A DNA stretch of 36,175 bases from Bacillota bacterium. Its GTDB lineage: Bacteria > Bacillota > Clostridia > Lachnospirales > Lachnospiraceae. Shown one piece after another: positions 24,943 through 32,479 of this stretch. The stretch lies in assembly GCA_023413555.1 (NCBI GenBank), contig JAEZPG010000113.1, positions 1 to 36,175 of the forward strand. The letters are read 5' to 3'. A model generated the notes under the pieces. It was not told where the DNA came from and did not search any database. It saw only the letters and a list, made by a program, of their open reading frames with translations. How positions within the stretch are numbered: position 1 is the first letter of the stretch; every line of letters starts with the position of its first letter. The translations under genes were made by a program, and so were the position numbers.

Positions 24943-25941
24943 ATGGGTAAAGTATATTCATCAATTACGGAGTTAGTGGGGAAGACTCCACTGTTAGAAA
25001 TTCATAACTATGAAAAGAAACATCAACTAGAGGCAAAGATACTGGTAAAACTTGAGTATTATAATCCTAATCAAAGTGTAAAGGATCGAATTGCGCTGGC
25101 AATGGTAGAAGATGCGGAGAGCAAGGGGCTATTAAAACCAGGGTATACCATTGTCGAGACAACTAGTGGCAATACAGGGATTGGCCTTGCGGCTATAGCT
25201 GCAACCAAAGGATACAATTTTCGTGTTTACATACAGGATACGGTAAGTAGAGAACGTTTTCAGGTAATCAAGGCATTTGGAGGAGAAACCATTAAATTAT
25301 CAGAGGTTCCACAGGTGGCAAAAATATTAGTAGAAACCAATGGTGACTTTGTTGCCGCAATCAAGGTACTTAGGGATGAGGTATTATCAAAGGAAAAGGA
25401 TATTTTCTTTGTGGATCAAACAGCCAATCCAGCTAATCCTGCCATTCATGAAGTAACTACAGGACCAGAGATATGGGAAGATACAGAGGGAAAGATTGAT
25501 ATCCTTGTGGCCAATGTAGGAACTGGTGGAACTGTATCTGGTAGTGGGAAATATCTAAAATCTAAGAATAAAGAGATACAGATTGTTGCAATTCAGCCAG
25601 GTCCCAATTCTCTTCCTAGTGATGAGAATCCAGAACCGGAGGAAATAACAGGTGTTCACCCTTTTGAAGGAATACCTGCCTCAAGAGTTCCTTCTACCAT
25701 GGATTTAAATATATATGACGAAAAATTAGAAGTTGAGACCATCCAGGCATTTAAAGCAGCCAGAGAGGTAGCTAAGACAGATGGCATTCTAATTGGCACA
25801 TCCTCAGGTGCAGCGATATACGCAGCAACACAGCTTGCAAGAAGAGCTGAAAATAGGGGAAAGACTATTGTTGCCATATTGCCTGATACAGGGCTTAGGT
25901 ATTTATCTACTAATTTATTTAATGAGAGTCAGGAGGTATGA
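24943..25941 (+). CDS. Divergent CysK-family enzyme inside the nitrogenase-like operon
   Basis: A 332-residue PLP beta-substitution enzyme related to CysK. K47 lies in NPNQSVKDR (canonical NPAGSVKDR) and the substrate loop is ETTSGNTGIGLAA (canonical PTSGNTGI). It has a longer insertion before GVHPFEGIPASRVP than CysK and the usual GTSSGAA ending. The active-site changes suggest a different acceptor thiol or amino-acid partner than sulfide plus O-acetylserine. ATG 24943 has AAGGAG upstream. The gene sits between the nifH-like and nifD-like genes and ends 3 bp before the latter, so it is almost certainly part of the same pathway, probably trapping the thiol made by the reductase. Confidence 0.85.
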   Translation: MGKVYSSITELVGKTPLLEIHNYEKKHQLEAKILVKLEYYNPNQSVKDRIALAMVEDAESKGLLKPGYTIVETTSGNTGIGLAAIAATKGYNFRVYIQDTVSRERFQVIKAFGGETIKLSEVPQVAKILVETNGDFVAAIKVLRDEVLSKEKDIFFVDQTANPANPAIHEVTTGPEIWEDTEGKIDILVANVGTGGTVSGSGKYLKSKNKEIQIVAIQPGPNSLPSDENPEPEEITGVHPFEGIPASRVPSTMDLNIYDEKLEVETIQAFKAAREVAKTDGILIGTSSGAAIYAATQLARRAENRGKTIVAILPDTGLRYLSTNLFNESQEV

Positions 25942-25944
25942 CGT

Positions 25945-27408
25945 TTGGCATTTAACTTTGAAAGTTCTAATGTAGCAACGAGAGAAAACCGAATTGGTTC
26001 CATTACAGGTTATATAGGAAGCTTACGTGATCTGGCAAATCAGAGTAGCTGTGGCACATTAAAGGGATGTTCCAGGTGTTTTTCCCAATCCAGTACCTGT
26101 TTATCAAGCTGTGCCCTAGGGCAGCTTTCTGCAATACGAGATGTGGCGGTGATTCATCATGGGCCGGCAGGTTGCTCCGTAGCAAGTGCAGGAGCCTATT
26201 ATCTGGATAAGGTTATGGCAAAAAAACGTGGCGTAACCACAAGCACAGTATACGTTGGAACGGATATGAATGAAAGAGATACTATCTTTGGCTCAGCAGA
26301 AAGCCTTAGGGATATTATTCTTGAGGTGAATAAAAGATATTCCCCAAAGGCGATTTTTGTAACTAGTTCCTGTGCAACAGGGATTATTGGTGAAGATATT
26401 GATAGTGTTGTGGATGATGTGAAAGAGTTAGTGAAGGTACCAATTGTAGCGGTTCATTGTGAAGGATTTAAGTCTAGAATCTGGGCAACCGGTTTTGATA
26501 TATCAGATCATGCCGTTTTAAGCTCTATTGTGCAACCACCAACCCAAAAAAGAAATACCATCAACTTTAAGAATTTTTATGAAAGTGCCCGTCCTGAGAT
26601 CATTGAGATGTTTCACAGATTTGATTTAGAGCCTATCTTTTTGTACTGTAATTCCACAATCGAGGAACTTAGTCATATCTCAGAGTCCTTAGCAACTACT
26701 TGTATTTGTGGAACACTTGGGAATTACCTAGGGAATGGGTTGGAAGAAAAGTATGGTGTCCCATACATTAGAACCATTAATCCTCTGGGGATTGCAGGTT
26801 TTGAGACGTGGATTAGAGAGATTGGTAGAGTGACGAATCGTGTAGATGTCATAGAGACTTATATAGAAGAACAGCGTCAAATCTATCTACCACAGATTGA
26901 GGAAATTAAAAAGGAACTAAAAGGTTTACGGGCAGTACTTGGAATGGGACCTGGATATACATTTGAAGTATCTAGAGTTTTAAATGAGCTTGGAATAGAG
27001 GTAGTATGGGCTCTTGCCTGGCATTATGATAAAAAATATGAGAACGATAAGGTGCCAAACTCTATGGAATATCTGTTGGAACATGAGATTGATTTTGAAG
27101 CAAGTGTAGCGGATCAGCAGAATTACGAAGTTATGAATATTCTTAATAAGTATCAGCCTGATTTATACCTGTCCCGTCATCCTGGTTCCACGGTATGGGC
27201 CATTAAAAATGGTACACCTGCTGTTTATGTAGCAGATGAATACATGATTTTTGGCTATCAACATACCTTAGAATTTGCTCAATCCGTTTTAGATAGTATT
27301 CATAACCGAAGTTTTGAAAAGAATCTGGCGAGGAGAGTAAAGCTTCCTTATACAGAGTGGTGGTATCAGCAAAATGTAGATAAATTCTTAGAAGAGGGTA
27401 GACAATAA
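25945..27408 (+). CDS. NifD-like catalytic subunit of a nitrogenase-like reductase
   Basis: A 487-residue NifD homologue with TTG start; AGGAGG lies inside the end of the preceding gene, which decides the start. Candidate P-cluster ligands are C52 or C56, C77 in HHGPAGCS and C143 in SSCATGIIGEDID. Candidate cofactor ligands are C253 or C255 in TTCICGTLGN (NifD C275) and H440 in IFGYQHTLEF (NifD H442). In the helix after HCEGFK, the residues aligned with NifD Gln191 and His195 appear to be Trp180 and Phe184, so the proton-delivery pair used for N2 is missing. The subunit thus seems able to hold a P-cluster and NifB-derived cofactor but not suited to N2. Methylthio-alkane reductase is the closest characterised analogue I know. 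It overlaps the NifK-like gene by one base. Confidence 0.9.
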   Translation: MAFNFESSNVATRENRIGSITGYIGSLRDLANQSSCGTLKGCSRCFSQSSTCLSSCALGQLSAIRDVAVIHHGPAGCSVASAGAYYLDKVMAKKRGVTTSTVYVGTDMNERDTIFGSAESLRDIILEVNKRYSPKAIFVTSSCATGIIGEDIDSVVDDVKELVKVPIVAVHCEGFKSRIWATGFDISDHAVLSSIVQPPTQKRNTINFKNFYESARPEIIEMFHRFDLEPIFLYCNSTIEELSHISESLATTCICGTLGNYLGNGLEEKYGVPYIRTINPLGIAGFETWIREIGRVTNRVDVIETYIEEQRQIYLPQIEEIKKELKGLRAVLGMGPGYTFEVSRVLNELGIEVVWALAWHYDKKYENDKVPNSMEYLLEHEIDFEASVADQQNYEVMNILNKYQPDLYLSRHPGSTVWAIKNGTPAVYVADEYMIFGYQHTLEFAQSVLDSIHNRSFEKNLARRVKLPYTEWWYQQNVDKFLEEGRQ

Positions 27409-28706
27409 TGGCAAAATTATTAGATAAGCAAAGATATAAATGTGCTATGGGAGCAATGCAAACGGTTCAAGCAATCACCAGAGCGATTCCCATCTTACAT
27501 GCAGGTCCCGGCTGTGCACAAAAACTTTCTGATTCTATCGGGAGTTCAGGATATTTTTCCCCTAATATTTTTCCGTGCACAAGCATCAACGAAAGGGACG
27601 TGGTATTTGGTGGAGTAAAAAAGCTAGAAACCACCATAGAGAATGCGCAAAAAGTAATAGATGCAGATTTATATGTTGTTCTAACAGGCTGTATACCGGA
27701 GATTGTAGGAGATGATACAGGGGAGGTCGTAAGTCGGTTTGCCGATGCAAAAAAACCTGTGATCTATGCATCAACAGCAGGCTTTAAAGGGAATAACTAT
27801 AGAGGCCATGAACAGGTGATAGACGCAATCATAGAGCAGCATCTAGAAAGGTCCGAGGAAAGAGAAAAAGGACTTATAAATATATGGGCCGATGTACCTT
27901 ATCAGGATTTGTTCTGGCTTGGTAATATAAAAGAACTGGAAAAATTGATTCAAGAAATTGGTTTAATACCCAATACTATCTTTGGCTATCAAAGAGGAAT
28001 CGAAAATATCAATAAGATACCAAGGGCTGAATTTAACCTGCTAGTATCGCCATGGGTATCCCTTGAGAATATGATCCACATGGAGAAAAAGCTAGGGATT
28101 CCGTATCTACATTATCCGACACTTCCTATAGGGGCCTTTGAAACCAGTAAATTTTTAAGAGAAGTAGGGGAATTTGCCGGCATTGATGAAAAGAAGGTAG
28201 AAGCGGTAATCAATCAAAATGAAAACTATTACTATTACCTGATTGAAAGATATGCTGATATGTTTCTTGAAACACGTGTTATGGCAAAGCAATTCTCGGT
28301 GGTGGCAGATGCACAGTATGTCGTAGGAATTACAAAGTTTTTGGTCAATGATTTAGGATTGGTACCTGCGAAGCAATACATAGTAGATGATACTCCACAA
28401 GTGTATCAGCAGCACATTAGGAAAGAACTTGAGAGCCTAAATTACGGAATGAAAGCAGAAGTAAGCTTTGAGACAGATGGATATGTCATTCATAAAGAAA
28501 TCAAAGAGCATGACTACCATGGTTACCCCCTTATTCTGGGAAGTTATTATGAAAAAGAAATTACAGAGGAGATGTTTGGACATTATTTAAATATCTCCTG
28601 GCCAGTGCAGGATAAGGTTGTATTAGATGATTTCTACGTTGGATATACTGGTGGTATCCGTTTGATAGAGGATATCTTCTCAGTAGCTGTGCAGAGATGG
28701 AATTAA
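27408..28706 (+). CDS. NifK-like subunit of a nitrogenase-like reductase
   Basis: A 432-residue NifK homologue, shorter than NifK of Azotobacter. Three candidate P-cluster cysteines are in place: C12 in YKCAMG, C36 in HAGPGCAQKL and C95 in LTGCIPEIVGDD. The C-terminal YVGYTGGIRLIEDI resembles the closing motif of NifK/BchB-type subunits. It starts inside the stop of the NifD-like gene (TAATG), so the two subunits are made in equal amounts for an alpha2beta2 complex. It has no cofactor ligands of its own, as in NifK. No nifE or nifN homologues occur in the window. Confidence 0.9.
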   Translation: MAKLLDKQRYKCAMGAMQTVQAITRAIPILHAGPGCAQKLSDSIGSSGYFSPNIFPCTSINERDVVFGGVKKLETTIENAQKVIDADLYVVLTGCIPEIVGDDTGEVVSRFADAKKPVIYASTAGFKGNNYRGHEQVIDAIIEQHLERSEEREKGLINIWADVPYQDLFWLGNIKELEKLIQEIGLIPNTIFGYQRGIENINKIPRAEFNLLVSPWVSLENMIHMEKKLGIPYLHYPTLPIGAFETSKFLREVGEFAGIDEKKVEAVINQNENYYYYLIERYADMFLETRVMAKQFSVVADAQYVVGITKFLVNDLGLVPAKQYIVDDTPQVYQQHIRKELESLNYGMKAEVSFETDGYVIHKEIKEHDYHGYPLILGSYYEKEITEEMFGHYLNISWPVQDKVVLDDFYVGYTGGIRLIEDIFSVAVQRWN

Positions 28707-28721
28707 TTAGGAGGTGTTCTT

Positions 28722-29144
28722 ATGTCCTATAGAGTGGCGATTGCATCTTCTGATGAAGTCTATGTGAACGAAACATTTGGAACAACGAATCGATTTCTTA
28801 TCTTTGAGATATCAGATGGGCATAGGGAGAGACTGGAAGACAGAAGAGTAAAAGTGCCAGAGGGTAACAAGGAATTGGCATCTAAAAAAGATTGTAATAG
28901 AGCTACATGTGGTACTGGCGGAGGCTGTGGGGGAGATGGCGCTATCTCTGCCAAAGTAACACTTATTGAAGACTGTCGATGTGTTGTCTGTAAAAAGATA
29001 GGCTTTCAGATTCTTAAGCAGCTAGAGAGAAAAGCAATAGGGGCATTTGATGTAAGTTGTACTGTGGAGGAAGTATTAGACAAATTGGTATTTTATTTTA
29101 GCAACATAGACAATCATCTCTCCCTTAGAAAGACGGGAGAATAA
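28722..29144 (+). CDS. NifX-like protein with Cys-rich insertion
   Basis: A 140-residue protein of the same family as the earlier NifX-like gene (MSYRVAIASSDEVYVNETFG). The loop after strand three is replaced by a Cys/Gly-rich segment: C58, C63 and C69 within KKDCNRATCGTGGGCGG, followed by C85, C87 and C90 in EDCRCVVCKK and C113. These could bind an Fe-S cluster or hold a cofactor intermediate. It follows the NifK-like gene by 15 bp with GGAGG before the ATG and ends the nitrogenase-like operon, with a terminator after it. I know of no named protein with this exact insertion. Confidence 0.8.
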   Translation: MSYRVAIASSDEVYVNETFGTTNRFLIFEISDGHRERLEDRRVKVPEGNKELASKKDCNRATCGTGGGCGGDGAISAKVTLIEDCRCVVCKKIGFQILKQLERKAIGAFDVSCTVEEVLDKLVFYFSNIDNHLSLRKTGE

Positions 29145-29149
29145 ATTGA

Positions 29150-29194
29150 CCGGATAACCGGAGGTTTGTAGAGGATTACAAACCTCCGGCTTTT
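29150..29194 (+). terminator. Terminator with alternative upstream hairpin, copy 2
   Basis: CCGGAGGTTTGTA (29158-29170) pairs perfectly with TACAAACCTCCGG (29177-29189) around GAGGAT, followed by CTTTTATT. The 5' arm can instead pair CCGG (29158-29161) with CCGG at 29150-29153 around ATAA. The layout and several bases match copy 1 at 22668-22716. It separates the nitrogenase-like genes from the ABC importer. Confidence 0.8.
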
Positions 29195-29230
29195 ATTAAA
29201 ATCAGAATCATGAAGAAAGGAAAGTGTTAG

Positions 29231-30295
29231 ATGAAGAAAAATAGGAAAAAATTAGTGTCATTTTTTGTAATACTTGTTATGGGAATACTTTCCCTTGCAT
29301 CTTGTGGTAAAAAGGAGAAAGCCAAGGAAACAGAAGAATACATATTTAAGATTGGAACCGCTAATGGAAGTCTTTGCTTGGCCCCCTTACATGTCGCCAT
29401 CGATAATAAATATTTTGAGGATGAGTTTAAGGCAGCAGGTATCAAATACCAACTTGTGGAGATTGATTTACAACAGGCCTCGGATTTGATCGCCTCAGAA
29501 AAGATTGATGCCTGCGTGGGACTATCCGGAAGTTTGATTCCACAGATTGACAGCGGATTAGACATTGCATTTACAGGAGGTCTCCATACAGGGTGTACAA
29601 AATATTATGTGAGTAAGGATTCCAGCATTCAGTCTTTAGAGGGCTTAAAGGGAAAGAAAATCGGTGTTCCTGGCCTAGCAGATTCTGCAGTAGTTGCTTT
29701 AAAACGTAAACTTTTTGATCTTGGTATTGGAGTGAGTACAACAAATATGGAGATTGAATTGATACCTTATAATATGACAGACCTTCCTTTGGCTCTAGAA
29801 AATAAAGCGGTGGATGCAATTGCCTTACATGACCCAGTTGCAACAGCGGCAGAACAGGAATATGGCTTTAAGAAAATACTTGATTTAACGGAGGATGAGA
29901 AGTTTGCAAAAGAATATTGTTGCCAGATCTATGTATCCAATAAGGTTGCAAAACGTTATCCAAAAGCCGCAGCAGCTTATACGAGGGCGTTACTAAAGGC
30001 AGCAGCTTTTGTTCAGGCGGATCCCGGGGCAGCAGCCAAGCTTCAGATTGATCATAAGCAGTGCTCAGGAGATTTACAGGTAAATACTAAACTTCTACAA
30101 TCCTATAATTATACACCATCGGTAAGTCTGGCAAAGAAAACATTTCGAGATGCTTCCGATGAGCTGATTCGTATTGGTGATTTAAAAGAAGGAAGGAATC
30201 TTGACGAGTTCACCAACGATCACTTCATCACTCTTGATGGCGTACCGGAGTCTTATACCTTTCATAAAGATGGAAGCTTTTCTGAGGTGAAGTAA
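29231..30295 (+). CDS. ABC importer substrate-binding lipoprotein (SsuA/TauA/NMT1-type)
   Basis: A 354-residue lipoprotein. A signal peptide of about 24 residues ends in the lipobox LASC with C25 as the lipidated cysteine. The mature part has the nitrate/sulfonate/taurine-binding fold: FKIGTANGSLCLAPLHVAI, GLKGKKIGVPGLADSAVVAL, ENKAVDAIALHDPVAT. The pocket-lining stretches TGGLHTGCTKYYV and KEYCCQIYV are rich in Cys, which is unusual for the family and may suit a sulfur-containing ligand. It starts the importer operon 87 bp after the nitrogenase-like operon. Confidence 0.9.
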   Translation: MKKNRKKLVSFFVILVMGILSLASCGKKEKAKETEEYIFKIGTANGSLCLAPLHVAIDNKYFEDEFKAAGIKYQLVEIDLQQASDLIASEKIDACVGLSGSLIPQIDSGLDIAFTGGLHTGCTKYYVSKDSSIQSLEGLKGKKIGVPGLADSAVVALKRKLFDLGIGVSTTNMEIELIPYNMTDLPLALENKAVDAIALHDPVATAAEQEYGFKKILDLTEDEKFAKEYCCQIYVSNKVAKRYPKAAAAYTRALLKAAAFVQADPGAAAKLQIDHKQCSGDLQVNTKLLQSYNYTPSVSLAKKTFRDASDELIRIGDLKEGRNLDEFTNDHFITLDGVPESYTFHKDGSFSEVK

Positions 30296-30297
30296 AG

Positions 30298-31257
30298 ATG
30301 AAAAAAAATGTATGGTTGCTTAGATTATTACTTCCAGTGATAGCAGTGATAGTTTCGGTGATTGCTTACTATGGGTTTGACAATAGTGGACAACAAAAAC
30401 CAACACTGCATCCGTATTTCGTATATTTTGTGATTACCTTAGCCGGACTTTATATTATATTTCTATGCCTATCTATATTTTTTACGAAAATACGAGAGAA
30501 ACTGCTTTACAAGGCACCCTTATATACAGGAATAGTGATTTTCTTATCATTCATCCAATTACTCACAGCCAAAACAACAGTATTACCAACCTTATATTTT
30601 CCCTCGCTAGATAGGATTTTGGGACTTCTATTTGAACAAAGAGTTTTTCTAGCAAACAATATCTGGTCGTCCCTAAAACTATTATTTATCGGTTTCCTAT
30701 GGGGAGCTAGTATAGGATTTATTACTGGAGTTGCTTTAGGGTATTGGAGGAAAGTAGGCTATTGGCTGAATCCTATTACAAAGGTGATAGGTCCTATACC
30801 CACAACTGCATGGATTCCCCTTGCTTTAAGTGTATTTCCAACCACTCACAACGCTAATGTCTTCTTAATTGCATTTGCAGTATGGTTTCCTGTAACTCTA
30901 ATGACAAGTAGTGGGATACAAAGTACAAATAATGTGTTTTTTGAGGTTTCCAGTACCTTAGGAGCCACCACTGCATACAAAATATTCAGAGTGGCAATCC
31001 CAAGTGCTATGCCAAGTATCTTTTTGGGGGTGTTCTATGGTACGGTCTCATCCTTTGCCACCCTTATGGCAGTAGAAATGAACGGCAACTCAAGTGGAAT
31101 CGGCTGGTATATTAACTGGCAGAAGCAGGTTATGATGTATGATGGCGTTTATGCAGGATTAATTATAATAGCTATCTTATGTTCCGCTATCCTTACTCTG
31201 TTATTTCGCATGAGAGATAAGATTCTTGTATGGCAGAAAGGAGTGATTAGATGGTAG
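30298..31257 (+). CDS. ABC importer permease (SsuC/TauC-type)
   Basis: A 319-residue membrane protein with about seven predicted segments. The first two or three form an extra N-terminal part (VWLLRLLLPVIAVIVSVIAYY and following), and the rest is a binding-protein-dependent permease domain with the EAA-like loop EVSSTLGATTAYKIFRVAIP that contacts the ATPase. It begins two bases after the lipoprotein stop codon and overlaps the ATPase start by 7 bp, so the three genes are one operon. It should import the ligand captured by the lipoprotein, probably a small organosulfur compound. Confidence 0.9.
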   Translation: MKKNVWLLRLLLPVIAVIVSVIAYYGFDNSGQQKPTLHPYFVYFVITLAGLYIIFLCLSIFFTKIREKLLYKAPLYTGIVIFLSFIQLLTAKTTVLPTLYFPSLDRILGLLFEQRVFLANNIWSSLKLLFIGFLWGASIGFITGVALGYWRKVGYWLNPITKVIGPIPTTAWIPLALSVFPTTHNANVFLIAFAVWFPVTLMTSSGIQSTNNVFFEVSSTLGATTAYKIFRVAIPSAMPSIFLGVFYGTVSSFATLMAVEMNGNSSGIGWYINWQKQVMMYDGVYAGLIIIAILCSAILTLLFRMRDKILVWQKGVIRW

Positions 31258-32036
31258 GTAGAATTCAAATTCAAGATATAAAAAAGAGCTTTACTAATTC
31301 AAACCCTCTCATTGATGATATCGTTGCACTAGATGAGTTCTCTCTTACCATAGAACCAGGATCTTTTGTAAGCCTCATAGGGCCCTCTGGCTGTGGTAAA
31401 TCAACCCTCCTTCGATTGATAGGAGGGTTAGAAAAGCCCAATGAAGGGGAGATATTATTAGATGGAGAGAGAATTACAAAGCCAGGGAATGACAGAGGCT
31501 TTGCCTTTCAAGGATCCAATCTATTCCCATGGCTGACCGTAGAAAATAACATAGCCTTTGGATTAAAGGCACGCCACATCTATCGGGAAAAGAAGGAGGA
31601 GGTTTGGAATTATATTCAGCTAGTTGGGCTTCAGGGTTTTGAAAAATCATATCCACATCAACTATCCGGCGGCATGTGTCAGCGAGCCTCCTTAGCAAGG
31701 GCTTTGGTTGGTCATCCTAAGGTGTTATTGTTAGATGAACCACTTGGCGCCCTTGATGCATTTACAAGAATGAATCTTCAAGATGAAATCCTAAATATCT
31801 GGAAGAAGCACAATATGACCATGGTAATGGTTACCCATGATGTAGATGAAGCAATCTATATGTCTGATAAAGTAGTCGTAATGTCTGACCGTCCAGCAAA
31901 GGTAGATGCGGTCATAGATATTGATCTTACAAGACCAAGAGCCAGAATTCAGGATTCTTTTCAAATCATAAGGAATAGAATCCTAGAGATCTTAAACTAC
32001 GGGGGAAATATACCAGAAACGGAGTACAATATCTAG
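31251..32036 (+). CDS. ABC importer ATPase (SsuB/TauB-type)
   Basis: A 261-residue ATPase with Walker A GPSGCGKST, signature LSGGMCQRASLARAL, Walker B VLLLDEPLGALD and the H-loop VTHDVDEA, as in nitrate/sulfonate/taurine importers. It overlaps the permease gene at its start. It energises import for the lipoprotein/permease pair. No C-terminal regulatory domain is present, as usual for this group. Confidence 0.93.
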   Translation: MVGRIQIQDIKKSFTNSNPLIDDIVALDEFSLTIEPGSFVSLIGPSGCGKSTLLRLIGGLEKPNEGEILLDGERITKPGNDRGFAFQGSNLFPWLTVENNIAFGLKARHIYREKKEEVWNYIQLVGLQGFEKSYPHQLSGGMCQRASLARALVGHPKVLLLDEPLGALDAFTRMNLQDEILNIWKKHNMTMVMVTHDVDEAIYMSDKVVVMSDRPAKVDAVIDIDLTRPRARIQDSFQIIRNRILEILNYGGNIPETEYNI

Positions 32037-32077
32037 CTATTAATAACATAACTATTGTAGTAACAAGGAGGAGTAGT

Positions 32078-32479
32078 ATGAAGAATAAATATTTATTTAC
32101 AATTACCAGTATTTTGGCCGGTGTTTTATTCATTGTTTTGCCAAAGACCATATTGCATCCATGTAATATGCATGGAAAATGCAGATATAGTGCGGAAGCA
32201 GTAGCATTATTGGGCATTCTTTTAATTACCTTAGGAATAATTCATCTATTAGTAAAAGAAGTAGCAGGAAGAATTGGACACCATATCCTAGCCTTGGTGA
32301 TTGCCATAGAAGCGATACTCATACCAGCACTAATCATAGGTGGTTGTGACAATAAGGATATGGCATGCCAAAGCAAAACCTTCCCGGGAATCTATGTGGT
32401 CTCTATTCTCTATCTTATTTCTATTGCCATTAGCTTGCTGATTACATGGAAGGGACTAGGCAGTAGTGAGAAAGAATAA
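32078..32479 (+). CDS. DUF4418 membrane protein with paired cysteines
   Basis: A 133-residue protein with four predicted membrane segments, recognised as DUF4418 from ILHPCNMHGKCRYSAEAVAL and IIGGCDNKDMACQ, two outward-facing Cys pairs (CxxxxxC, and C with a later C). Function is unknown; the Cys pairs could bind metal or form disulfides. AAGGAGGAG stands before the ATG. It overlaps the next permease gene by 14 bp, so these two and the following ATPase form one module. Confidence 0.8.
   Translation: MKNKYLFTITSILAGVLFIVLPKTILHPCNMHGKCRYSAEAVALLGILLITLGIIHLLVKEVAGRIGHHILALVIAIEAILIPALIIGGCDNKDMACQSKTFPGIYVVSILYLISIAISLLITWKGLGSSEKE

Noticed and set aside
22786..28706. True N2-fixing nitrogenase
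   Set aside because: No nifE/N, nifV or nitrogen-regulatory genes are present, and the NifD-like protein lacks the residues aligned with Gln191 and His195; the context is sulfur metabolism.
24078..28706. Chlorophyll/bacteriochlorophyll (BchLNB) or F430 (CfbCD) reductase
   Set aside because: A NifB-like and two NifX-like genes point to a NifB-type cofactor, and no tetrapyrrole genes are nearby.
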